64,000 nucleotides of DNA from Coptis chinensis (lineage: Eukaryota > Streptophyta > Magnoliopsida > Ranunculales > Ranunculaceae): NCBI GenBank assembly GCA_015680905.1, contig CM027378.1, positions 56,073,501 to 56,137,500 of the forward strand, in the 5' to 3' direction. This document shows, in pieces, positions 1 to 9,716 of this stretch (within the stretch, counting starts at the first letter, position 1; the number at the start of each line of letters is the position of its first letter). The notes below the pieces were generated by a model. The model made no database searches, was not told the origin of the DNA, and saw nothing but the letters and a program-made list of their open reading frames with translations. The translations under genes were made by a program, and so were the position numbers.

Positions 1-534
1 AAAACCTATAATAGACCTCCTGTCCATAGGACAACCTGCCCAAATAGCATCAGTGAAGGCATTCAAATGTAATGAACCCTTTTCTAAACCACAGACCATG
101 AGTAATAGTTCCTTTCAAATATCTTAAAATCTTTTTAACAACACTCGTGTGTCTGTCTAGTTTTATGCATGAATTGACACACTAAATTGACAGCAAAAGA
201 AACATCAGGCCTAGTCCAGGTTAAATATTGAAGACCACCTACAAGTGACCTATAAGAAGTAGGATCTACAAGCAATTTTCCAGTATGACCATCCAATTTG
301 CAACTACTAGATATTGGTGTTCGTGATGGTTTTGCATTAAGCATATTTGCTTTACTAAGTAAATCATAAATATACTTAGTTTGAGAGTTGAATAGACCTG
401 AAGACTGCCTTTTTACTTCTAATCCTAGAAAAATGATGCACAAATCCTAAGTCCTTCATTGAAAAAATAGCACTCCACTGAGTAATAATCCTTTGATATG
501 TGATGGAGCAGCTACTATACCTGTTACCAAGATG
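1..534 (-). pseudogene. copia RT C-terminal part and start of RNase H
   Basis: The minus strand encodes the stretch after the RT catalytic motif: an ILVTG segment next to the insertion at 535, then KDLG, FLGLEV, the SYRSLVGGLQYLTWTRPD block typical of copia RT, ILRYLKGT, and near base 1 an AGCP..RRS motif that starts the copia RNase H domain. A one-base shift near 430 separates KDLG from FLGLEV and another lies near 135, so no single frame covers it. It continues the RT part at 1464-2004; the two were split by the solo LTR. Confidence 0.85.
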
Positions 535-1463
535 CTGATCAGACCCCAAATGTGCATTTTATTACTTTTACAATGCTTCAAATGTGCATTTTATTACTTT
601 TACAATGCTTCAAATGTGTATTTTATTACTTTTACAATGCTTCAAATATGTCATTCTTATGCTTAATAAATAGACAACTTATAGCTTTTACTGCCATTTG
701 CAGGTTATAGGCCTTTTCAAACCACTTATCGTAAAAGATGCATTTTAGTGCCAAAAGGAGCTCTATTAACGCTTATTATGAAGACTCTAGCTTACAGGAG
801 AAAATGCTGAAAAGTTAAAGTCAACGGTCAATAACCCAAACCCAGAAGACTGAAGATTATGGTGCAGCCTTGTCTCAAAAGTAGCATTGCATAACCAAAA
901 CTTGCTCAATAAGAAAACCAAAAGCAAAAGCATAAAGGAAAAAAGCAAACTCATGAGGTGTCTTGCATCTAGGAAAAAAACATAAAGCAAACTCATGAGG
1001 TGGCTTGAACCCAATGGATGAGGGCAAATATGTAACTTGTAAAAGGTGTAGTATATAAACCAAAAAGTAAGAGAAGAAAGAGCACATAGACTTAATCTAT
1101 GGTCATGTAGGAGTAGTGTAGAATTTCAATTCAAGTCCTTTATTTTTCCAAGCCTTTTATTTGCTTTATTTCCCTTTTGTTATTTATCAAGTTTTTCAAT
1201 TCAATTTGTTATTCAATCCAAGTTTTATATGTTTTGCAATCTCTACTCAATGTTTTCATTCAACCCAAGTTTTATTTCATTGCTTTTATTCAAGTCTTCA
1301 TTTTAATACAAGTCGATCATATTCTTTTTGCAAACCCAATCAAGTTAGAAACTTTAAAGGATCAAACCATTGAAACTACCTTTCCCCCTTCATCAAACTA
1401 TCATTCATTCATCTTGAACATTCCATGGTGAACCTCATCAAACTCCCCTATTTCTACATCAAC
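535..1463. mobile_element. Probable solo LTR inserted at the RT active site
   Basis: The insertion splits the copia RT exactly after YVDD: YVDD is encoded just right of 1463 and ILVTG just left of 535. AGATG occurs at 530-534 and 1464-1468 and looks like a 5-bp target duplication. The inserted DNA starts C-TGATCAGACC and ends TACATCA-AC, so canonical TG and CA termini lie one and two bases inside the duplications. It has no coding capacity and shows a TATA-like AGTATATAAACC near 1049. A 32-bp tandem repeat fills 547-655. A solo LTR left by LTR-LTR recombination fits best. Orientation (plus, from the TATA and TG/CA order) is likely but not certain. Confidence 0.6.
547..655. repeat. 32-bp tandem repeat, three full units and a partial
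   Basis: Units beginning CAAATGTGCATTTTATTAC start at 547, 579 and 611, with a decayed partial from 643. The units are nearly identical. They lie in the first 120 bases of the probable solo LTR, upstream of its TATA-like box, where LTR enhancer repeats are usually found. Confidence 0.85.
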
Positions 1464-2004
1464 AGATGTCATCCACATAAACTAACACATATGTTACTGA
1501 CTTTGAACTCTTTAAAACAAACAAAAAGTGATCTGCTTCAGATGTAACAAATCCAAAACCAAGGAGAGCTTGATATAGTTCTTCATACCAGGCCCTAGAG
1601 GCCTATTTTAGGCCATATAAGGACTTTGGTAATTTACAGACATATGTTGATCTTTGAGGATACACAAAACCTTGAGGCTAAGTCATGTAGACTTCTTCCT
1701 TGAGATAATGACCATGAAGGAAGGCATTTGAGACATCAAGTTGTCTTACATCCCAGTTGAAAGGAACAACTAAGGAAAGAATAATCTTGATGGTAGATGG
1801 CTTTGTAACTGGACTGAAGATTTCATCATAATCTAAACCACTTTTATGAAGATAACCTTTAGTAACCAATCTAACTTTAAACTTATCTATAGATCCATCC
1901 TCTTTTTTTTTTAGTCGAAAGACCCACTTGCATGTGCTTTAAAACATTTTGATGAGAGGAGTAGGGAACTAAGATCCAGGTACCAGTTTTAATTAATGCA
2001 TTGA
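1464..2004 (-). pseudogene. copia RT N-terminal part with YVDD
   Basis: Minus-strand reading gives the copia RT core in order: DGSIDKFKVRLVTKGY, GLDYDEIFSPVTK, the RQLDVSNAFLHG block, CKLPKSLYGLK, RAWYEEL, and finally VLVYVDD near 1470. The LDVSNAFLHG and YVDD motifs contain the catalytic aspartates. A stop sits after YMT near 1680 and another in the YGLK region. Upstream coding sequence continues at 3985 beyond the 2-kb LTR element. Confidence 0.9.
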
Positions 2005-2299
2005 TGATGCATGAGCATGGATTATTAATTAATTAGTAGTTTATATTTTATTTGGTTTCCTAATTCAATTAGGAATAGGATTTATGATAGTTTTTTATTT
2101 GGTTTCCAATTAGGTTTAGTAGTTGTTTTCTTATATAAAGGCATCTAGGCCTTCATTGTTAGAGGGTTATTATTGATTATTAATTCTTTGTGAATTGTTC
2201 TTCATGTTTGAAGGTTTAAACCATAGATTTAGGTGTTTGATTTATTAAATCTTATTGATGTTCATCCATTGTTGAAGTTTCCGCCAACAAGATACATCA
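2005..2299 (+). repeat. 5' LTR of the 2-kb element
   Basis: Starts TGATGCATGAGC and ends ATACATCA. It pairs with 3690-3984 at the same length. TTATATAAAG at 2131-2140 is a good TATA box, about 30 bases before the likely transcription start. Confidence 0.95.
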
Positions 2300-2302
2300 A
2301 AT

Positions 2303-2318
2303 TTGGTATCATAGCCAA
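2303..2318 (+). promoter_or_regulatory. Primer binding site, initiator tRNA-Met type
   Basis: Four bases after the 5' LTR the sequence reads TTGGTATCATAGCC. This matches the usual plant initiator-Met primer site TGGTATCAGAGC with one difference. Confidence 0.8.
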
Positions 2319-2432
2319 GTTAATTTTTAGGATTTTTTTTTTTAAAAGAAACATTGTTTGCCGCGGATTATTGTTCACCAAACACTATTTACTGTGGGGA
2401 AAAAAAATCTTCAATTTTCTTGGCTAATTGTC

Positions 2433-3692
2433 ATGGAGTATCATAGGAGAAGCAGAAAAGAGTCACCGCCGCCGCCAGATCATCAAAGTTTCCATGGGTC
2501 GAAGTACTATGCCGATCACAATTATGGGAGAACTTACGATATGGATTGCAGCTGCCACGAGAGTTTTACTCCTTCAAGAAGGTATGAACTTCCTTCCCCT
2601 CCTCCATCACCGGTTGTTAGTTTGCGATGAAAATTTAAGTCAGAGAAGGGATGCGAATTTTCCTCCCAAGAATCAATGTATGATTCTGATTCCGACCACA
2701 CAAAGAAGGATAGTGTTTCCCCTCTTAAAAATTGTCACTACCACCACCATGGAAAAAAGTCACTTTTGTTAGTTAGGCGAGCCCACGAACCTTCTCTTCC
2801 TGACCAACAAGGCAAATTATCTCAAACAAGGAAACACCAATACAGTAATCCTGCATGGGAACATCCTCCACCGTCTAATTATGAAAGTGAGCGGCAGCGC
2901 CAACACCTTTTGTTTCGAGCAGCCTCTATAAGCTCTCGTGAACGACAAGCTTGTGCTGCCATTGATCCCACGATAGACAAACACATTGACCACCAACCGA
3001 ATGATCCAAGGAATGTTTCAAAAGATTCTACTTTTACACTAACTGAAAATGATACAACATCCCAGGCAGATCATGTGGTTCGGAATAGTATCTTGGTAAG
3101 TGAGGACAAATCCAACCAACTTTCAACATATAACACTGTTGTAAAGCATCATCTATTCCTTTTTCGTCAACAATTATTATCAATTGAAGAGGAGAAATCC
3201 CTATTGGATTCTACAATGGTGCAATTTTCACCGGGGGCAGTGAAAAATATTATGAAAGAAGATAAGAAAGAAGAACCAAATGGGATTGATTTTCAAATTG
3301 CTAATTTGCGTGTCAACTTTAATACCCCACTTCTATCATCTCCAAGATATGGAAATTCTCCAAGATATGGGGATTGTAGTAAGTTACTTAAACTTTCTAC
3401 TGATTGTGTGGATCCGTATATATCTAATTTTGAGGAGGATTTTGCTTGCCCCTACCAAGCAGTTCAATGTCTCTTTCGTGACTTCCACTATCCGTTGTGT
3501 TTCTTGACAAGAGTACTAGCAGTATTTTGGTGTCATGTTATTTGTTTGAGCCGATATTTGGGAAAAATTCGAGGTCGAATTTTCTGCCACCACGGGAGGG
3601 TGACGTATATGACTATGAAGAGCTTTTATGCGTTGATGGATTTTTATAACTCCAAACTCGAGGACGAGTTTCTTTCAAGCCGGGGAGTATGA
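2433..3692 (+). CDS. Unrecognised ORF of the small LTR element, one internal stop
   Basis: From the ATG at 2433 (MEYHRRSRKE) one frame stays open to 3692 except for a TGA at 2628-2630; a shorter start lies at 2676 (MYDSDSD). The full span is about 419 residues. The N-terminus is basic and rich in Pro, Ser and His; there is a short SPRYGNSPRYGD duplication; and the C-terminal 100 residues hold an aromatic, cysteine-containing block (FRDFHYPLCF, VFWCHVICLSRY, KIRGRIF). I see no zinc knuckle, protease or polymerase motif. The final TGA is made of the first three bases of the 3' LTR. It may be a diverged gag-like or accessory protein; I do not assign a function. Confidence 0.6.
3680..3689 (+). 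promoter_or_regulatory. Polypurine tract next to the 3' LTR
   Basis: CCGGGGAGTA lies immediately before the TG of the 3' LTR, where plus-strand DNA synthesis is primed. It is short and mixed but correctly placed, and overlaps the last codons of the ORF. Confidence 0.6.
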
Positions 3693-3984
3693 TGCATGAG
3701 CATGGATTATTAATTAATTAGTAGTTTATATTTTATTTGGTTTCCTAATTCAATTAGGAATAGGATTTAAGATAGTTTCCTATTTGGTTTCTAATTAGGT
3801 TTAGTAGTTGTTTTCATATATAAAGGCATCTAGGCCTTCATTGTTAGAGGGTTATTATTGATTATTAATTTTTTGTGAATTGTTCTTCATATTTGAAGGT
3901 TTAAACCCTAGATTTAGGTGTTTGATTTATTAAATCTTATTGATATTCATCCATTGTTGAAGCTTCCGCCAACAATATACATCA
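3690..3984 (+). repeat. 3' LTR of the 2-kb element
   Basis: Same length as 2005-2299 with scattered substitutions, followed directly by the ATTGA target duplication. By eye the two LTRs differ at about ten positions. Confidence 0.95.
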
Positions 3985-5170
3985 ATTGAACTCTTGGACC
4001 ATGACATCTTTCTAGTTATGATCATTGAATGCTTGGCTGAAGCAGTTAGAGTAATAGGTATGTATAGAGGAGAGACTTGCTTGTAGAGCACAAGGTATTG
4101 GATGTTTAGTAAAGATGAGTGATTTAGGTTTAAAAATGCCATGCTTGGATCTAGTAGTCATATGTTGTGACATAGTAGGAATATTAGATGATGAATTTGA
4201 AACATTTGAAGTTGAGTTAGCTGATTGAGAATAAGAATGAATCTCAGATGAAATATCAATGGAAGATGGAAGTTAATTATTAACTTCAGAGGATAGATTA
4301 TACTATCGACTTCAGAAGGAGTGCAAAAGGAAGAATAAAGAAAAGAATCTATAGAAGGACAAATAGTGGAAGATGACTTGAATGGAAACTCTGCTTCAAT
4401 GAATATTTCATGCCTTGAGAGATAAACTCTGCCAGTGTCAGTGTTCAAACATTTATATCCTCTATGATTCAAACTATACCCTAAAAAGACACAAGGTTTA
4501 GACTTAAGTTCAAATTTGTTTGATGTGTAAGGCTTTAGCCATGGATAACATCTACAGCTAAAAGGTTTTAAGAATATGGTAGTTAAGCTTGGTATTGTAG
4601 ATTTTCTACCAGGGAGATAGGTAATTAATAGAAGAGGAAGGTAATTTATTAATAAGAAATACTGACACAGAGAAAATTTCTATCCGGTACTTTGTTGGAA
4701 CTTGACATTGGGATAACAAGGTTCTAGACATTTCAAGAATATATCGATGTCTTCTTTCCACAATACCATTTTGCTCGGGTGTATGTGGACAAGAAAATTG
4801 ATAAACAATGCCACAATTTTTTTTTTAAAAATCGTCAAACAAAGTGCTAGTAAACTCTCCACCAGCAATCAGTTCTTAAACATTAATTTTGGTGTTAAAG
4901 ATGTTAAAGGACTTGAATAATTTAAACACATAGAAAAAAATCAAATTTCAATGCAATAGGAAAAATCCAACAATACTTGGAAAAATCATCAATTATACTG
5001 GCATATTACCTCATACCATTTACAAATAAGACTGGAGAAGGCCCCCACAAGTCTATGTAAAGCAACTGAAGAGGATGAGTACTTTTACAAGAAAAAAATA
5101 CTAAAAGACAATTTAGTACTCTTTCCTAATGCACAATCTGAACAAAATGAAAAACTTGAAGAACCTTGAA
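3985..5170 (-). pseudogene. copia integrase and linker to RT
   Basis: On the minus strand: LYIDLWGPSPV near 5050 (first catalytic Asp region of copia integrase), IIDDFSKYCWIFPI near 5000, then GYKCLNTDTGRVYLSRHEIF near 4400-4470, the conserved copia integrase C-terminal signature. A low-complexity serine/threonine-rich linker leads into the RT start at 3985-4150. Poly-T runs (for example 4817) and several stops break the frame. Contiguous with the protease part at 5187-5696. Confidence 0.85.
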
Positions 5171-5186
5171 TGTCAACACTTTGTGT

Positions 5187-5696
5187 TTAGATGAGTTTAT
5201 GCAGAACAGCTGAGGCATGATGACCTAACCTATGATGCCAAGTAGCAACAGAAGTTTTTGTAGAAATGAGTGCAATGGATGAAGATGATGGAAAGTTGTT
5301 GTTGAGATGTATTGGGTAAAGACCATTGTCAGTTGGACCTTGGAAGAGTATCTTCCCCGAGACAATGTCCTTTACATAAAAATCATGAGGTGCCAAAATT
5401 AGAACACAATTGTTATCTTTAACAAATTTGTTGACACTGAACAAATTGTGAGTAATATGAGGGACATGAAAGATATTGTTTAGTTTAAACTTGTGATTAG
5501 AATGTAAAGGAGATAAAAGAGATGAACCTGAATGTGAAATGTTCAAGCCTTGACCATTCCCAACAAGAATTGTGTCATATCCCCTATAATCAGAGTGCAT
5601 TGAGAGATTGGACAAATCAGATGTGATGTGATGTGATGTGGTTTGTTGCTCCAGTATCAGCATACCACAAGGATTCCTTTTGATTTGTAAGAACAT
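5187..5696 (-). pseudogene. copia protease and GAG-pre-integrase domain
   Basis: Near 5640 the minus strand encodes YADTGATNH, the copia aspartic protease active site (D-T-G-A), but in a frame offset from the rest. The 169-residue open stretch then carries the pre-integrase signature: LNNIFHVPHITHNLFSV, DNNCVLILAPHDFYV, and ATWHHRLGHHASAVL, whose two histidines begin the integrase HHCC zinc site. The short tandem CATCA repeat near 5625 marks the frame change. Confidence 0.88.
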
Positions 5697-5789
5697 GAAT
5701 CATTAGAGTTGAACAAATCAACATTCATGCTTGCCATCGTAACCAATTTTGCTGGAGGGATCTTGCCAACATATGAATGGTTCATTTTA

Positions 5790-5845
5790 TTGTGACAATC
5801 AATAGCAATGTGACCAAACTTATTGTATATGTGAAAGCATGCGCG
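5790..5845 (-). pseudogene. Decayed copia gag zinc knuckle
   Basis: The minus strand reads C-F-H-I-Y-N-K-F-G-H-I-A-I-D-C. This is a CX2CX4HX4C knuckle whose second Cys codon has become Tyr. It lies the expected short distance before the protease. Recognisable copia sequence ends here. Confidence 0.7.
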
Positions 5846-6829
5846 CTAATGTGAAATCCCAAGGAAAGTTGATCATCCGGCCCCTCAAATTCCACATTAG
5901 CTCAAAGAACAGTGGTCAAAAGCGACAAACAACAATCTTATCCATGCTAACATACAAATAATTAGGTAATACAAGGCTTGAAATATCGCATGGAGCAAGG
6001 TATATAATGAGAATCCTAGTCAAATCAGATTCGTTGAGGGTAGTTTAAAGATATAAGAGGACAAAGGCACCACCTTGGTACTACCCTACGTTTTCTAAGC
6101 TCCAAGCTTCAAGTTCATTAAATTCTCACATGTATACAATGGGGTCTATAGATGTTCCAATCATGTAGCATAACTTGGTGAGAATTTTTGTATGAACGTA
6201 TTATGCACCTCCAATTATCCAAATATTAAGTACCAATGTGTAGGAATAATGCAGTGGCAGGACTTACATATGATCTAGACGATGAATATAGGTTATGGTC
6301 CTCTAAACTTTTCTCCGCTAAAAAAAACAAAAAAACAAAAAAAAAAAACAAATACAAATACAAAAGCAAAAATAATTGGAGAAAAAGCTTAAATGTTGTA
6401 TGTATTTTTTGTTGATGGTAATGTACTTATGATGGCCATGAAAAGTGAAGAGGTTCTCACCCTATAATCATATATTTGGTACTTCAATATCTACAAGAGC
6501 CAACTGGCTTGTAGGCCCTTGGCAGTGGCAATCTGCTCCCCCAACATCGACAACGGGTGAATACAAGCAAAATAAGTCAGATATTTGATAAAGGCCAAAC
6601 GCACCATTCATATCCTAACCCCTTCAGTCAAAAAGTTAAGAGGTTCTCACTTTAGAATTGAATTAGTAGAAACACTTGCACACCATTTTTGTTTTGTTAA
6701 TGACTAGGGAGAGATTTTCAAAAGAGAAAAGAAACCTTGATGCAACGGTGATAAACTACATCCCTTAACAACATTATTGGAAAGAAGTGACTAACCTTGT
6801 GCTTGAGGATTTAGCGATGTACACCAAGG
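5846..6829. other. About 1 kb without a recognisable feature
   Basis: AT-rich sequence with an A-rich stretch at 6320-6350 and stops in all frames. I see no coding signal, no terminal repeats and no RNA gene. It may be the decayed leader of the copia element on its left. Confidence 0.5.
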
Positions 6830-6834
6830 CTTCG

Positions 6835-7141
6835 TGCATGATGCATGGGCATGGAATAATTAGTACTTGGTTTATTTAACTAGTTCTATTTAGTTAGTTT
6901 CTATTTTTATTTATTTATTAATTTAATAGGACTTTCCTATTAGGACTAGAATTAGGAGTAAGGTTTTATTATATAAAGGCTTGGAAGCCTCATTGTTAGG
7001 TTGGTTGTTTTTGGATTGTTTAATTAAGATATTGACTTAAGAAAATTCGTTTTCCCTTTGAAACTCGAGTTTTTGGGTGTTTATCAATTTTATTTATTGG
7101 TGTTATTGATTTGAAGTTGCTTCCGTCTTCATATTACATCA
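6835..7141 (+). mobile_element. Solo LTR related to the 2-kb element
   Basis: It starts TGCATGATGCATGGGC and ends ATATTACATCA. It shares the layout of the 295-bp LTRs at 2005 and 3690: GATGCATG-GCATGGA start, AGGA block, TTATATAAAGGC TATA box, GCCTCATTGTTAG, and an end in CTTCCG..ACATCA. It is flanked by a perfect 5-bp duplication CTTCG (6830-6834 and 7142-7146), which supports a real insertion reduced to one LTR. Sequence similarity is moderate, so this is an older or separate subfamily. Confidence 0.85.
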
Positions 7142-7146
7142 CTTCG

Positions 7147-7698
7147 TATGACCTGGTTGACTGCAAATTCCATACTTGGACCTAATACACACAAATAACA
7201 TTTTCGTTACTAAGAAACACAATTTCTACCGGTGCAACGCATTTACAAATATAACTCTTTAGCAATATGGATACTTGTATCGGAAAAATTTATGCGATAG
7301 TAAATGTAATCATTTCCCAACTTCTAGATGTAAATCTGGGTATGTAGGCTTTGTATGCCCTGGCTGATTGCAAATTCCACACTTGTTGTTACCATATCAC
7401 TAATAGGAGTGTGATGAACAAGATAATAATATCAATATATACCTATACAATAGTCAAATGTACAAAACTAGTCTCCTCATTCTATTAGAAATCGGGTTTT
7501 GAAAGGACGCACCAAGTAACCCACCACAAAAAAAAAAAACAATGTGCAAGTGAACTCAATCAAAACCAAAAACAATCATTTTCTTTTCTATTTACTTTTT
7601 TTTTGAAAAAATAAAAAATAAAAATCCTAACTAAATACACTCATTCACAAAAATAAAAAAATGCTAAATATACATGAATGCAAACACACAAAGGGAAA
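7147..7698. other. Non-coding AT-rich stretch
   Basis: No ORF, repeat or RNA gene seen. CCTGGTTGACTGCAAATTCC near 7150 recurs as a near copy at 7358, which suggests a small local duplication. Confidence 0.5.
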
Positions 7699-7718
7699 TA
7701 TATATATATATATATAGG

Positions 7719-8100
7719 GGATGGTTATATGAACTCCACCTTATAGCGACTCCAAAGTTACTCCACTCATAAAAATGAACTTACAAAATGAACTGAGGAC
7801 TAATTTTTTGTGGATGTGTACATCTCATGATGGAGAACACCCCCACCAAAAATCAGCTCAATTGCATATGTCTAACCTTGTCAAAAATTGTATCGAAATT
7901 AAAAAAATCTGGACCGTTGGATAATTTCATAACTTTCTAATTGATTTTTGATGAGGTTGTACATCTTCAAATGAGCTGATTTTTTGTGAGGATGATCTCT
8001 ATTGTGTGGAAAACATCTCCACCAAAAATCAGCTTCTAGTTCATTGAGTTAAGTGGTGGAGTTTATTTGGAGTTCGTTTTAGTGGAGTTCATATAACCAT

Positions 8101-8102
<2 letters not shown>
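7719..8102. mobile_element. MITE with 21-bp perfect inverted ends, set in (TA)n
   Basis: The ends are perfect 21-bp inverted repeats (7719-7739 and 8082-8102; GGATGGTTATATGAACTC at the left). Both flanks are (TA)n tracts, short on the left (7699-7716) and long on the right. The interior has paired ACAAAAAATCAGCT-type segments that can fold and is non-coding. Rice Micron elements are known for such (TA)n flanks; this one has a comparable habit, but I make no claim of family identity. Confidence 0.82.

Positions 8103-8182
<80 letters not shown>
8103..8182. repeat. (TA)n microsatellite
   Basis: About 40 uninterrupted TA units directly against the MITE end. Confidence 0.97.
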
Positions 8183-8185
<3 letters not shown>

Positions 8186-8379
8186 CCTAAACTCTTAACA
8201 AAAGACTAGACACACCAAAAACAATATACAAGAAAAGCATAGGTCTACAAAAAAAATTGAGACTCGCCCATGTAAACATGGTTGGGGACCAAGTTCATCT
8301 CTTCTTACCCAATATGCCTTGTAAGACTCTGAAGAAATATGAGCTTTACCTCTAGGTGTGGCATATTCAAATTACAATA

Positions 8380-8720
8380 TAGATCATTCAAATTACCTCT
8401 AGTATTTTATTCCAATTAAATTTGGTCTTAGCATATTGTGAAGGTAAGTAATAAGGATAAACTTGTTGAAAAGGCACAAAAGAAAACCAATACCCATTTC
8501 CATAAGAAACCTGATCTTGATAGCTACAAAAGTTATCCGATCCTAACAATATGAAGCAAGATGTCCCTTCTTACCACAATCACAACAAGTAAAAATCTTT
8601 TTCACATAAGAAGACTTGGTTTTAACAAGAGTATTTACTATATGATCAGAAGTAGATGCACAACCATAGTCCCAACAAATCAAAGAAATGTGACCTTTCT
8701 TGACACATAATGAACAAGCT
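8380..8720 (-). pseudogene. Retroelement gag remnant with two CCHC zinc knuckles
   Basis: The minus strand has two CX2CX4HX4C knuckles. CSLCVKKGHISLIC is at 8675-8716 and CCDCGKKGHLASYC at 8546-8587. They are about 29 residues apart in the same open stretch, which contains CASTSDHIVNTLVKTKSSY. A stop follows the second knuckle. Paired knuckles of this form belong to the nucleocapsid part of retroelement gag, often copia-like. No protease or LTR is visible nearby, so the parent element is unknown. Confidence 0.65.
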
Positions 8721-8759
8721 TATAATGTTTTCTTCTACACTTTAAAATATGTTAATTCT

Positions 8760-8802
8760 TTGGCTCACAAGACCAACGCTCTAACCAACTGAGTTACGGG
8801 AC
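8760..8802 (-). tRNA. tRNA 5'-half pseudogene, Thr(UGU)-like
   Basis: The minus strand reads like the first 43 bases of a tRNA: an acceptor-like start, A-box region CTCAGTTGGTTAGAGC, a paired anticodon stem TTGGT/GCCAA and loop CTTGTGA giving anticodon TGT. No T-arm, B box or 3' acceptor strand follows, so it cannot be a working tRNA. It could be a truncated tRNA gene or a SINE head that lost its B box. Confidence 0.5.
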
Positions 8803-8999
8803 AATTGGCTTTGAAGCTTATAATTCACTATAATAAATACAAAATGTAATAATAATTGGTTCATAAACGACTAAGACAATAATCTGACATGTAACTAAAA
8901 ATGAGCATCCCAACTCACAATGCTAGACAAAGGACAAAATTCACAAGGAAACGAAGATAACTAATATGTTTGTCAAACTAAATAACTACTAAAACAAGC

Positions 9000-9250
9000 C
9001 CAAATGAAAATATTTAACTTTGTCAAAAGTTGTTTTGAAATTTGAAAAATGTGGACCGTTGGATAATTTTATAACATTGTAATCAAATTTTGATACATCT
9101 AGACATCTTCAAATGTGCTAATTTTTTTTTCTTCTAAGAATGATCTATATTGTAGAGAGAACATCTTTACAAAAAATCAACTTATAATTTATTGTTTTTC
9201 ATGGTAGAGTTTTTTTGGAATTTGTATGACTAGAGTACGTATAACTGGCA
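9000..9250. mobile_element. Diverged, truncated relative of the 7719 MITE
   Basis: Segments shared in order with 7870-8100: TTTGTCAAAA, TGGACCGTTGGATAAT, ACATCTTCAAATG.GCT, GATCTATATTGT, CATCTT.ACAAAAAATCA, GTAGAGTTTTTTTGGA. The terminal inverted repeats are not preserved, although GTACGTATAAC near 9237 may be the worn right end. Confidence 0.7.
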
Positions 9251-9375
9251 GGTTTTCGCAATGTAGCACTATATTATCAAGTTTTATGTAATAAAGTTTG
9301 AGTCTTCTTTGAGAAGCTTGATCCAGTAAGACTCTTCCCATCTCTCAAAAGTAAAAACTCACACTAATCACTCAC

Positions 9376-9607
9376 ATGTTCACGTCTAATTTAAAATCAA
9401 TGACTCGCCTACTTCCAACACATTATAACAACACACAACACACTACTACCACGTGTATCGAAACATCCAAAATCTCGCTGTCCCAATTTCATCTCCCGCC
9501 ACTACACCCAAAAACTCAAATCTTAAAAAACAAAATCCCTCTCATTTTTATTTCCTCTCTTCAATTTTTAGGGTTTCAAATCTCATTTTTTCCCCCAAAT
9601 CAAACTC

Positions 9608-9672
<65 letters not shown>

Positions 9673-9716
9673 TGGTACTTCAAGAGGGTAGTACTTCTTC
9701 TATAAAATGTTTTGCA
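9376..9716 (+). other. Possible 5' end of a host gene (leader, start codon, exon 1 fragment)
   Basis: A C-rich, pyrimidine-biased stretch (9420-9607) resembles a plant 5' leader and is followed by (TAA)n, then ATG at 9672 with MVLQEGSTSSIKCFA, then CAG|GTGTTG near 9716, a plausible exon end and donor site. No later exon is found before the repeats at 9860. A longer frame through the (TAA)n tract would give a run of about 20 Asn, but that looks like a microsatellite read by chance. I recognise no protein family. It could be a gene promoter carried or cut by a transposon. Confidence 0.3.
9608..9671. repeat. (TAA)n microsatellite
   Basis: About 21 uninterrupted trinucleotide units immediately before the ATG at 9672. 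Such a tract is likely to vary in length between individuals. Confidence 0.97.

Larger units (their letters stand above)
2005..3984 (+). mobile_element. Complete small LTR retrotransposon (1,980 bp) with a single ORF
   Basis: Two 295-bp LTRs (2005-2299 and 3690-3984) start TGATGCATGAGC and end ATACATCA, and are nearly identical. The 5-bp target duplication ATTGA is perfect (2000-2004 and 3985-3989), and removing the element restores the copia RT reading. A primer site follows the 5' LTR and a purine run precedes the 3' LTR. The 1.39-kb interior has no protease, RT, RNase H or integrase, so the element is non-autonomous: TRIM-like in size, but with a long ORF. Close LTR similarity suggests a fairly recent insertion. 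Confidence 0.93.
1..5845 (-). mobile_element. Ty1/copia retrotransposon, broken, runs off the left edge
   Basis: Read on the minus strand, the recognisable parts run zinc knuckle, protease, integrase, reverse transcriptase, start of RNase H. That order (integrase before RT) defines Ty1/copia. The RNase H and the 3' LTR lie beyond base 1. The body is interrupted at 535-1463 and 2005-3984 by later insertions and carries several frameshifts and stops, so it is dead. At about 5845 the similarity stops in the knuckle region; gag proper and the 5' LTR are not recognised to the right. Copia identity is firm from several independent motifs. The right border is approximate. Confidence 0.9.
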
